Shown one piece after another: positions 7,025 through 13,025 of a stretch of DNA of 13,025 nucleotides (position 1 is the first letter of the stretch; the number at the start of each line of letters is the position of its first letter). This DNA comes from Olsenella_K sp036454645 (GTDB lineage: Bacteria > Actinomycetota > Coriobacteriia > Coriobacteriales > Atopobiaceae). The translations under genes were made by a program, and so were the position numbers. Location of the stretch: positions 1 through 13,025 of the forward strand of contig JAZHSQ010000053.1 in the NCBI GenBank assembly GCA_036454645.1. The letters run 5' to 3'. The notes beneath the pieces are model-generated. The model worked only from the letters and a program-made list of their open reading frames with translations. It searched no databases and was not told the origin of the DNA.

Positions 7025-8926
7025 CTAGCGCCTGAGGGAGACGCCGGTGTCGTAGGCCTCGAGCAGGGCCTTCAGGTCCTCGATCTGCTCGCGCACCTCG
7101 GCGCCGGTGTCGGAGTCCGAGACGAGCTGGGGCCGGTCGTAGGTCTGCACCACGGTGTTGTCGCTCTCGATGTCCGCGTCGTCGTCGAGCGCCGCCTCCA
7201 CGCTCTCGAAGGGCGCGTGCGAGCGCAGGGTCATGGCGTTCTGGTCCGAGACGAGCGTGAAGCCCGCGATGCCGGTCGCCGCGTGGTAGGCCTTGCAGAA
7301 GCCGCCGTCGATCACGAGGAGCTTGCCGCCGCCGCGGATGGCGCTCTCGCCGCTGCTCACCTTGACCGGGGTGTGGCCGTTGATGATGTGGCCGCGCTCG
7401 GGGCTCACGCCGAACTCGCGCAGGATCTCGCGGCAGGCGCGCTCGTCCTGCGTGAGGGTCCAGTAGGCGTCGCGCGGCTCCTTCCAGGTCGACCTGTCGC
7501 TGACCAGGGCGCGCTCGAAGGTCTTCACCACCCTGCCGGAGAGGGGCGAGTTGCGGCCGCACCACAGGTACCACATCCAGTCGAGGGCGTCCTGGTCGCC
7601 CTCGCGCCAGGCGCGGCGGGCCACCTGGTCGCAGAAGTCGAAGTAGGCCCTGCCGGACAGGCGCCTCGAGCCGCAGTCGACCATGTGCAGGGTGCCGTCC
7701 TCGTTCATGGGGACGCAGCCGTGGAAGATCAGGTTGTCGTTGCGGACCAGGTAGACCGAGCCCTTCTCGAAGAGGAAGTTCACGTGGTCCTGCAGCTTCT
7801 GGGAGGAGCGGAAGCTCGCGACGAGGTCGTCGATCACGACCTGCTCCTCGCGGGTGAGCCGGTAGGGGTCGTCCGGGTCTATGGTGGGCAGGTCGCGCGT
7901 GGAGAGCTCGAAGTCCCTGCCGTCGATGCGCACGCAGCCGCGGTCGAGGTCGACCTTGTCGAGCAGCAGCCGGTCCCCCATGTCGAACTCGGGGTGGCGG
8001 CGGATAAGCTGGCCCTCGAGCTTGAGCAGGATCACGGAGATGGCCCGCTCCTCCGGCGTGCGGCCGCCCTCCCCCGAGCCCGCCGCGTAGGTGTGCTCGG
8101 CGAAGAGGGCGAGCTTGCGCAGGGGGATGCCGTAGGAGCTCTCGAGGATGGAGTAGGAGTCGTAGCGCACGTTGTTGCGCACCGCCGTGGCGACGCAGGC
8201 GGCCGAGCCCGCGGCCGCGCCCATCCAGAGGATGTCGTGGTTGCCCCACTGGACGTCGACCGAGGGGTGCGCCATGAGCTCGTCCAGGATCCTGTCGGCG
8301 TGCGGGCCGCGGTCGAAGACGTCGCCCACGAGGTGCAGCCGGTCGACGGCCAGCCGCTTGATGAGCGAGGCGAGCGAGATGAAGAAGTCCTCCGCCGAGC
8401 CCGTCTCCACGATCGAGGTCAGGATCCTGCGGTGGTACTCGTGGCGCGAGAGGTTCCTGATGCCCGCCTCGTGGAGGAGCTCCTCGATGATGTAGGCGTA
8501 CTCGACCGGCATGGCCTTGCGGACCTTGGAGCGCGTGTAGCTGTTGGAGAGGTAGCGGGCGATGCGCACCATGCGGTGCAGGGTCGTCTCGTACCACTCG
8601 GGCGCGTCGCGCCTCTGGGCGCGGATGCGGGCGAGCTTCTGCTTGGGATAGTAGATCAGGGTGCAGAGCTCGGCCTGCTCGGCGTCCGTGAGCTCCCCGT
8701 CGTAGGTGGCGTGCACGCGGTCGCGGATCACGCCGGAGCAGTTGTTGAGGATGTGGTTGAACGCCTCGTCCTCCCCGTGGACGTCGCTCATGAAGTGCTC
8801 GGTCGCCTTGGGGAGGTTGAGGATTGCCTGCAGGTTGATGATCTCCGTGAAGACCGACTGCCTCGTCGGGAACTTCTCGGCGAGGAGGCGCAGGTACCTG
8901 AGGTCGCCCTCGGACCTGAAGGACAT
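7025..8926 (-). CDS. fbp: Fructose-1,6-bisphosphatase, class III
   Basis: A 633-residue class III FBPase of the Firmicutes type, hydrolysing fructose-1,6-bisphosphate to fructose-6-phosphate in gluconeogenesis. It has the calcineurin-like metallophosphatase signature spread over the chain: SDVHGE (47-52), GDVFDRGPHADRI, WGNHDILWMG, a FHGCVPMNEDG segment, and INGHTPVKVSSGES near the C-terminus followed by VIDGGFCKAYH. This class is unrelated to the FBPases of E. coli (class I) and GlpX (class II) and is typical of low-GC Gram-positives; its presence in very GC-rich DNA is one reason I suspect Coriobacteriia. The ATG at 8924-8926 begins a conserved N-terminus (RYLRLLAEKFPTRQ). The ribosome binding site is poor, and the longer upstream in-frame reading is Arg/Pro-rich and rejected. 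Confidence 0.97.
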   Translation of the reverse strand: MSFRSEGDLRYLRLLAEKFPTRQSVFTEIINLQAILNLPKATEHFMSDVHGEDEAFNHILNNCSGVIRDRVHATYDGELTDAEQAELCTLIYYPKQKLARIRAQRRDAPEWYETTLHRMVRIARYLSNSYTRSKVRKAMPVEYAYIIEELLHEAGIRNLSRHEYHRRILTSIVETGSAEDFFISLASLIKRLAVDRLHLVGDVFDRGPHADRILDELMAHPSVDVQWGNHDILWMGAAAGSAACVATAVRNNVRYDSYSILESSYGIPLRKLALFAEHTYAAGSGEGGRTPEERAISVILLKLEGQLIRRHPEFDMGDRLLLDKVDLDRGCVRIDGRDFELSTRDLPTIDPDDPYRLTREEQVVIDDLVASFRSSQKLQDHVNFLFEKGSVYLVRNDNLIFHGCVPMNEDGTLHMVDCGSRRLSGRAYFDFCDQVARRAWREGDQDALDWMWYLWCGRNSPLSGRVVKTFERALVSDRSTWKEPRDAYWTLTQDERACREILREFGVSPERGHIINGHTPVKVSSGESAIRGGGKLLVIDGGFCKAYHAATGIAGFTLVSDQNAMTLRSHAPFESVEAALDDDADIESDNTVVQTYDRPQLVSDSDTGAEVREQIEDLKALLEAYDTGVSLRR

Positions 8927-9133
8927 CGTGGGCAAGGTATCACCGTCCTGGAATCTCAAGTCCCGCCGCCTCGGCGCCGGACGGGCCGGGCCTGGCGGGA
9001 GCCCCCGAACAGTATGGCAAGCGCCGTGCCGCGCGCGGCCGCCCAAAGCAGCCAGCGAGCCCGCCCCCTCGGCCGGAGGACGCGGCGCGGGGGCGGGTGG
9101 TCGAGCGGGCGCGCGGCCGGGGGCGCGGCGGGC
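8927..9133 (-). other. rsmI-fbp intergenic region with weak -10 candidate
   Basis: About 230 bases separate the rsmI stop and fbp. On the minus strand a CATACT (plus-strand 9016-9021 region, AGTATG) is the only -10-like hexamer and could drive fbp, but no -35 matches at normal spacing. Otherwise GC-rich with no gene. Confidence 0.3.
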
Positions 9134-9170
9134 GAGAAGGACCGGGGGCCGGGGGCGCTACGCGCCGGCG
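9134..9170 (-). terminator. Candidate 3'-end signal after rsmI
   Basis: Spanning the rsmI stop codon, GGCGC/GCGCC can pair around a GTA loop, followed on the minus strand by a C/T-rich stretch ending CCCGGTCCTTCTC. The last 13 bases recur exactly at 12967-12979, again after a GC hairpin, which suggests a shared transcript-end element. There is no U-run, so this is not a canonical intrinsic terminator. Confidence 0.3.
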
Positions 9171-10209
9171 GGGCCCGCTTCCCGCGAGAGGGCGACCACG
9201 CGGTCGTAGACCTCGGGGCGCGCGACGCCGAAGGCCCTCGCGAGGCGCTTCGCGAGGCGGGTCTTGGACTCGCCGGCGGCGAGCCCCGCCGCGATGGCCT
9301 CGTCGAGGCTCGGCGCCGCGGGGGCGGCAGCGGGGCAGGCGGCGCCGTCGGCCGCGGGCGCGCTCGCGGCGCCGGCGACGGGCTCGGCAGCGGGGCCGGC
9401 ATCGGGGCCGCCCGCCGCGGCGGCGGGCCGCACGCCCCGGGCCACCTCGGCCAGGAGTCCAGCTCGCGCTCGGTGGGGCCGCCGACGACGATGACGCACT
9501 CGCCGCGCACCTCGCCGCGCTCGGCTACCTCGCGCGCGAGCTCGGCGGCCGGGGCGCGCAGGCACTCCTCGTGCACCTTGGTCAGCTCGCGCAGCAGGGC
9601 GACCGTGCGCTCGGGCAGGGCGCGGGCCACGGCCTCGAGCGTGGCGGCCACGCGGTGGGGAGACTCGTAGAGCACCACGGCGCCGGGCACGCGGGAGAGG
9701 GCCCGGAGCCTGCGGTCCCTCTCGCCCGCCTTGCGTGGCAGGAACCCCTCGAAGAAGAAGTGGTCCATGGGCAGGCCCGAGGCCACGAGCGCGCAGGTCA
9801 CGGCCGAGGGGCCGGGGACGACCTCCACCCTGAGGCCGCGGTCGAGGGCGGCGTCGACGAGGCGCTGGCCCGGGTCCGAGACGCCCGGCATGCCCGCGTC
9901 GGAGACGAAGGCCACGCGCCGGCCGCGCTCGAGCTCCCCGAGCACCTCGGGGACGCGCTCGCGGATCACGTTCTCGTCGCAGCGGCGGAGCGGCGCGCGG
10001 ACGCCCAGGCAGGACAGCAGGCGGCCCGTCACGCGCGTGTCCTCGCACAGGACGACGTCGGCGGCGGCGAGGGTCTCGACCACGCGCGGCGAGGCGTCGC
10101 GGAGGTTGCCGATCGGGGTGCCCACCATCGAGAGCAGGCCCTCCCCCGCCGCGGCGCCGGCGGGACGCGGCGCGCCGGGGGCCTGGGCGCCGGGGGCCGC
10201 GGCCGTCAC
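9158..10209 (-). CDS. rsmI: 16S rRNA (cytidine1402-2'-O)-methyltransferase, with apparent one-base frameshift
   Basis: RsmI 2'-O-methylates C1402 in the 30S decoding centre. The first part, read from GTG 10209, has the SAM-methyltransferase hallmarks LLSMVGTPIGNLRD (25-38), LCEDTRVTGRLL, FVSDAGMPGVSDPGQ, VVPGPSAVTCAL and FFEGFLPRK, up to GGPTERELD ending at 9457. From there the family C-terminal helical domain continues in another frame, from LLAEVARG at 9457 through an Ala/Pro linker to PSLDEAIAAGL, RLAKRLARAFGV and PEVYDRVVAL, ending at TAG 9158-9160. One missing base near 9457 explains the break; repaired, the product would be about 350 residues. The unshifted frame instead runs to about 8956 as Pro/Arg-rich sequence. 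The GTG overlaps the upstream GH5-like stop as GTGA. Residues 1-24 are an Ala/Pro/Gly tail. It is a pseudogene, a sequencing error or, less likely, a recoding site. Confidence 0.88.
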
Positions 10210-11249
10210 CCGAGCATCCTTCGCTCGAAGCTGGAGAGGGCGATGCGGGAGTCCCACGCGGAGATGCGCCCGGAGGTCTTCCACGTCTGGAAGAACCACG
10301 CCGGGTGGTCGCGGAAGGTCGCGATCTGGTCCGCGACGTACATGCGCTCGAGCGCGATGCGGCCCTCGGGGGTCATCGCGGAGTCCGCGAAGGGCAGCGC
10401 AGCCGACCAGGCGCCCACCATCACGGGCAGGCCGCTCCTCGCGGCCTCCCTGAGCGAGCGCGCGGAGGACGCGACGAGGCCGCGGGTGCCGGCCGGCCCC
10501 GTGGCGTCGACGCGGTCGGCGTAGTGGTAGAGGTGGCAGTCGAGCCAGACGTTCTGGTAGCGCTTGGGCGCCATGAAGCCATGCCAGGCCGAGGGCACGC
10601 CGGCGTCCGGGAAGACGATGACGGGGGCCTCCCCCGCCCGCTCGCGGATGGCCTCGTAGGCGTCGCGGTAGTAGTTCCTCAGCACGTGGAGGGGCACGCC
10701 GTCCGTGATGGAGAGGCCGCGGCGGCGCTGGGCCACCGGCTCGTCGGCGACCTCGATGCCGAAGAAGGCGGGCCAGTCCGCGTACCTGTTGGCGAGGGCG
10801 GCGAGCACCGTCAGGAGGTCCTCCCTGTGGCCGGACTCCCCCGCCGAGAGCACGTCCTCCTCGCCCTGCGCTCCGGGGCTGATGGCCAGGCTGAGCAGGA
10901 CCTCGATGCCGTGGCGCTCCGCCCACACGAGCGCGTCGTCCACGTGCATGATGCAGCCGACGTAGGGGCCGGGGTTGGGGCCCTGCTCGCCGAAGGCGTA
11001 CCAGGGCACGGGGAGGCGCACCGCGTTGTGGCCGCGGCTGGCGATCAGCTCGAAGTCCCGCTCGGTGACGAAGGCCTCGCGGTGCTCGCAGACGAGGTCC
11101 GCGTAGAGCTCGTCGCCGAGGGCGGCGATGAGGGTCTCCTCGCCGAGCGAGCCCGTGCCCGCGAAGAGTTCCGGCGTGACCCAGGGCTCGAGCACGAGCC
11201 AGCCGCTCAGGTTGACGCCGTGCAGGACCTCTCCGCCCTCTCGTGCCAT
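10206..11249 (-). CDS. GH5-fold glycosidase homologue lacking the nucleophile (exo-1,3-glucanase-like)
   Basis: A 347-residue (beta/alpha)8 protein resembling the exo-beta-1,3-glucanase branch of glycoside hydrolase family 5. Landmarks: GVNLSGWLVLEPWVTPELF near the N-terminus, HNAVRLPVPWYAF, GIEVADEPVA (acid/base position, Glu170, where the usual Asn-Glu-Pro is Asp-Glu-Pro), HLYHYAD, VMVGAWSAAL, and WFFQTWKTSGRISAWD. In active relatives the nucleophile is the Glu of GEWS; here that residue is Ala280 (codon 10410-10412). The enzyme is therefore probably unable to hydrolyse glycosides by the normal retaining mechanism. There is no signal peptide, so it should be cytoplasmic. The ATG has GGAGG at 11257-11261 with a seven-base spacer. 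Its stop overlaps the rsmI GTG, implying co-translation. It might bind a glucan or sugar, but I cannot assign a function. Confidence 0.85.
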   Translation of the reverse strand: MAREGGEVLHGVNLSGWLVLEPWVTPELFAGTGSLGEETLIAALGDELYADLVCEHREAFVTERDFELIASRGHNAVRLPVPWYAFGEQGPNPGPYVGCIMHVDDALVWAERHGIEVLLSLAISPGAQGEEDVLSAGESGHREDLLTVLAALANRYADWPAFFGIEVADEPVAQRRRGLSITDGVPLHVLRNYYRDAYEAIRERAGEAPVIVFPDAGVPSAWHGFMAPKRYQNVWLDCHLYHYADRVDATGPAGTRGLVASSARSLREAARSGLPVMVGAWSAALPFADSAMTPEGRIALERMYVADQIATFRDHPAWFFQTWKTSGRISAWDSRIALSSFERRMLG

Positions 11250-11312
11250 GTGACCACCTCCAAGCCCGTCCGCGCGCGGGCGACGACGGGGCCGAGCAGA
11301 CCGAACGAGTCG

Positions 11313-11318
11313 AGTATA
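11313..11318 (-). promoter_or_regulatory. -10-like box TATACT upstream of the GH5-like gene
   Basis: TATACT, the same hexamer as before the structured RNA, lies about 64 bases before the GH5-like ATG and just past the stop of the 89-residue protein. No clear -35 is visible. It would separate the polymerase IV unit from the GH5-like/rsmI unit. Confidence 0.4.
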
Positions 11319-11327
11319 CGCCGGGCG

Positions 11328-11597
11328 TCAGTCGGGCAGGTCCGCCACCTTGGCCTCCACGAACCAGCGCGGCCCCTCGAAGAAGAGGTAGGTGGAGCGC
11401 CCGCCCACGCTGACGGTGTAGCGCACGCCCGTGCCGCCCGTCTTGAGCGAGCAGGCGCGGCGCCGGTCGAGCACGCGGTCTATGTCGTAGTGGCGCCCGT
11501 CCGACCAGACCACCGCGAGCGGCGTGACCCTGCCCTCCTCGTCCGTCCGGGAGATGACCTCCACGTAGCGCTTCTCGCGCGCGGCTATCCCACGCAT
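11328..11597 (-). CDS. Conserved small protein encoded after DNA polymerase IV
   Basis: An 89-residue protein of unknown function. It looks like a compact beta-rich domain: PLAVVWSDGRHYDIDRVLDRRRA, then SLKTGGTGVRYTVSVGGRS and STYLFFEGPRWFVEAK, the last resembling a strand-turn-strand ending in Trp-Phe-Val-Glu. From memory, proteins of this pattern occur next to dinB in other Gram-positive genomes; I cannot confirm that here. Two starts are possible. ATG 11615 shares its first base with the polymerase IV stop (TGATG). ATG 11597 has GGGAGGGAGG ending five bases upstream and is preferred. It lies in the same transcription unit as polymerase IV, so SOS control and a role as an accessory factor are reasonable inferences. 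There is no signal peptide or membrane segment. Confidence 0.82.
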   Translation of the reverse strand: MRGIAAREKRYVEVISRTDEEGRVTPLAVVWSDGRHYDIDRVLDRRRACSLKTGGTGVRYTVSVGGRSTYLFFEGPRWFVEAKVADLPD

Positions 11598-11602
11598 GCC
11601 GG

Positions 11603-11612
11603 CCTCCCTCCC
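11603..11612 (-). promoter_or_regulatory. Shine-Dalgarno site that decides the start of the 89-residue protein
   Basis: GGGAGGGAGG on the minus strand lies five bases before ATG 11597, and downstream of the alternative ATG at 11615. It therefore supports the shorter reading. Confidence 0.6.
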
Positions 11613-11614
11613 CA

Positions 11615-12889
11615 TCAGGCGAAGTAGGAGACGGGGTGGACGGTGTGGTCGCGCTCGGGGTCGAGCGCGGCGAGGCGGGGGTCGGCCAGCTCGGAGAGGC
11701 GGCGCACGGCGTGGTTGCCGAAGCGCGAGCGCAGGTCGTCGACCGTGGCGTCGAGCCGGGCGCGCTCGAGGCGGGCGGCCTCCGTGCCGTCGAGGTCGAG
11801 CTGGACGGGGCCTGCGGCCGGGACGAGCTGCGAGGCCCGCACGCCGATGCCGCGCAGCCTCTCGTGGCGGAAGTCCCAGTCGCCGAGGAGCAGCTCGCAC
11901 GCGGCGGAGCAGATCTCCCCCGTCAGGTCGCTCGGGCGCGCGAGCTGGCGCTGGCGGGAGCGGCAGGCGAGGGTCCCGGAGTCCCTCCCCGTGACCGAGA
12001 CGCAGCGCGCGCGGAGCCCCAGGGCGCGCAGGCGCTGGGCCACGGACTCCCCCATGAGCCACACGACCTGCCGGGCGCAGGTGGCGTCGTCCACGTCGAA
12101 GGGGCAGGTGACGCCGTTGCCCACGCTCTTGACCTCGCGGCGGACGTCCAGGGCGGAGGCGTCGAGCGGCCTGACCGGGCTCGTGTCGCGCCCCTGGGCG
12201 AAGGCCTGCACCACGTCGCCCGTCCTGCCGAGGCGCTGGTGGACGAGCTCCGGGTCCGCGCAGGCGAGCTCGCCGACGGTGCGGATGCCGAGCCGACGCA
12301 GCTTGCGCGTGGTCGCCGGGCCCACGTAGAGCAGCTCGCCGACGGGCCTGGGCCAGACGAGGCGGCCGGCGTTCTCCGGCGTGATGCGCATGAAGCCGTC
12401 CGGCTTGTCGTGGTCGCTGCCGAACTTGGCGAAGACCTTGTTCCAGGAGAGGCCCACCGAGACCGACAGACCCAGCTCGGAGCGGACGCGCTCCGATATC
12501 TCCTGCGCCACGAGGACGGGGTCGCCGCCGGCGAGCGCGACGGAGTTGGTGACGTCCAGCCAGGCCTCGTCCGGCCCGAAGGGCTCCACGAGGTCCGTGT
12601 AGTCGTAGTAGATCTGGCGCGCCAGCCTGGAGTAGCGCTGGTAGAGGCCGTAGCGCGGCGGCACGACGACCGCCTCCGGGCACGCGCGGCGCGCCTCCCA
12701 GAGCACCATGGCGGTCTTGACGCCGCGGCGCTTGGCCTCGTAGCTCGCCGTGAGCACGATCCCGTGGCGGGACTCCTCGTCCCCGCCCACGATCACGGGC
12801 CGGCCGCGCAGCTCCGGCCGCTCCGCCTGCTCGACGCTCGCGTAGAACGCGTTCATGTCGCTGTGAATGATGACCCTCGAGACGTCCAT
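11615..12889 (-). CDS. dinB: DNA polymerase IV (Y-family translesion polymerase)
   Basis: A 424-residue Y-family polymerase that copies past damaged bases with low fidelity. Catalytic carboxylates are visible: Asp11 in IIHSDMNAFYASVE (7-20, with the Phe15-Tyr16 steric gate region) and Asp107-Glu108 in FGPDEAWLDV. The SVGLSWNKVFAKFGSDHDKP segment is the palm/thumb signature, followed by the helix-hairpin-helix thumb (VGPATTRKLRRLGIRTVGEL) and the little-finger domain (REVKSVGNG onwards). QLDLDG near the C-terminus could be a degenerate beta-clamp motif. ATG 12889 is preferred over the in-frame GTG at 12910 because AGGGGGAGGG lies just before it and the family starts at this point. A LexA-like box lies 28 bases upstream. 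Its stop overlaps ATG 11615 as TGATG. Confidence 0.97.
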   Translation of the reverse strand: MDVSRVIIHSDMNAFYASVEQAERPELRGRPVIVGGDEESRHGIVLTASYEAKRRGVKTAMVLWEARRACPEAVVVPPRYGLYQRYSRLARQIYYDYTDLVEPFGPDEAWLDVTNSVALAGGDPVLVAQEISERVRSELGLSVSVGLSWNKVFAKFGSDHDKPDGFMRITPENAGRLVWPRPVGELLYVGPATTRKLRRLGIRTVGELACADPELVHQRLGRTGDVVQAFAQGRDTSPVRPLDASALDVRREVKSVGNGVTCPFDVDDATCARQVVWLMGESVAQRLRALGLRARCVSVTGRDSGTLACRSRQRQLARPSDLTGEICSAACELLLGDWDFRHERLRGIGVRASQLVPAAGPVQLDLDGTEAARLERARLDATVDDLRSRFGNHAVRRLSELADPRLAALDPERDHTVHPVSYFA

Positions 12890-12916
12890 GGCCCTCCCCC
12901 TCGACACCACGATAGC

Positions 12917-12930
12917 AGAACTTCTGTTCG
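12917..12930 (-). promoter_or_regulatory. LexA (SOS) operator of dinB
   Basis: CGAAC-AGAA-GTTCT on the minus strand matches the Gram-positive/actinobacterial LexA consensus CGAAC-N4-GTTCG at all but the last base. It lies 28 bases before the dinB ATG, next to a TATCGT hexamer that could be part of the -10 region. LexA bound here should repress dinB and the small gene after it until DNA damage. Confidence 0.8.
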
Positions 12931-12966
12931 TATCATGGCCGGGGAACGGGACAACAATGGGCGGCG

Positions 12967-12995
12967 GAGAAGGACCGGGCGCCGGCGGGGCCGGC
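12967..12995 (-). terminator. GCCGGC hairpin plus CCCGGTCCTTCTC, possible 3' end of an upstream gene
   Basis: A perfect 6-bp stem (12990-12995 with 12981-12986, 3-base loop) is followed on the minus strand by a C/T-rich run that repeats 13 bases also found after rsmI. It may be the transcript end of a gene lying beyond the window. No coding sequence can be recognised between 12931 and 13025. Confidence 0.3.
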
Positions 12996-13025
12996 CGCGC
13001 GAGGCGGGTTGGGGGTCGTGCCGCC

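Noticed and set aside
6741..8597. Minus-strand ORF of 618 codons overlapping fbp and metG
   Set aside because: It is an out-of-frame shadow of fbp and the metG start; no conserved motifs.
8956..9457. Unshifted continuation of rsmI as a real C-terminal domain
   Set aside because: It is Pro/Arg/Ser-rich without family resemblance, while the shifted frame carries the recognisable RsmI C-terminal domain.
7217..9670. Plus-strand ORF of 817 codons (and others at 2655-4634, 5395-7035, 10305-11627, 29-1285)
   Set aside because: They lie antisense to clearly identified genes and translate to low-complexity Arg/Ala/Val/His-rich sequence. Long antisense ORFs are expected in DNA this GC-rich.
9158..10048. 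Separate gene in the second rsmI frame starting near 10048
   Set aside because: Upstream of about 9457 this frame is Arg/Pro-rich shadow of the methyltransferase domain; only its last part is real RsmI sequence.
86..12930. tRNA genes, insertion sequences, integrase or attachment sites
   Set aside because: None seen. Intergenic gaps are short and contain no cloverleaf, transposase fragment or flanking direct repeats that I could recognise.

Overview
The window is a very GC-rich bacterial chromosome segment. Every gene I can support lies on the minus strand, so the text runs opposite to the numbering. A class III (Firmicutes-type) fructose-1,6-bisphosphatase, a CGAAC-N4-GTTC type SOS box, a comF / ribosome-hibernation-factor neighbourhood and extreme GC together suggest a Coriobacteriia-like actinobacterium (Olsenella/Atopobium/Collinsella relatives). 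That placement is inference, not a sequence match.

In transcription order: (1) DNA polymerase IV (11615-12889) under a LexA-like box, followed by a one-domain 89-aa protein (11328-11597). (2) A GH5-fold glycosidase homologue that has lost its catalytic nucleophile (10206-11249), joined by a 4-base GTGA overlap to rsmI (9158-10209). As read here, rsmI carries a one-base frameshift near 9457. (3) fbp class III (7025-8926). (4) metG (5275-6885), rsmA (4283-5272), tatD (3162-4286) and comF (2348-3118), tightly packed. metG to rsmA has a 2-base gap, and rsmA/tatD overlap by GTGA. (5) A 407-base gene-free stretch (1941-2347) that folds on paper into an elaborate nested RNA of about 270 nt. (6) A lipoprotein solute-binding protein with no transporter beside it (915-1940), then the long ribosome hibernation factor hpf (86-685).

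The most interesting element is the structured RNA at about 1995-2266. It starts just after a -10-like TATACT, is closed by paired termini, and holds at least five further perfect helices. It lies downstream of comF and upstream of hpf, the neighbourhood I recall for the 'raiA motif' noncoding RNA, named after the hibernation-factor gene. I propose it as a coriobacterial raiA-motif RNA or a positional analogue.

Functionally the window is mostly housekeeping: translation (MetG, RsmA, RsmI, HPF), gluconeogenesis (Fbp), DNA damage tolerance (DinB plus partner), TatD nuclease and ComF. The unusual parts are the RNA, the catalytically dead GH5, the rsmI frameshift and an in-frame 36-bp tandem repeat in tatD. 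The large plus-strand ORFs are shadows of the minus-strand genes.
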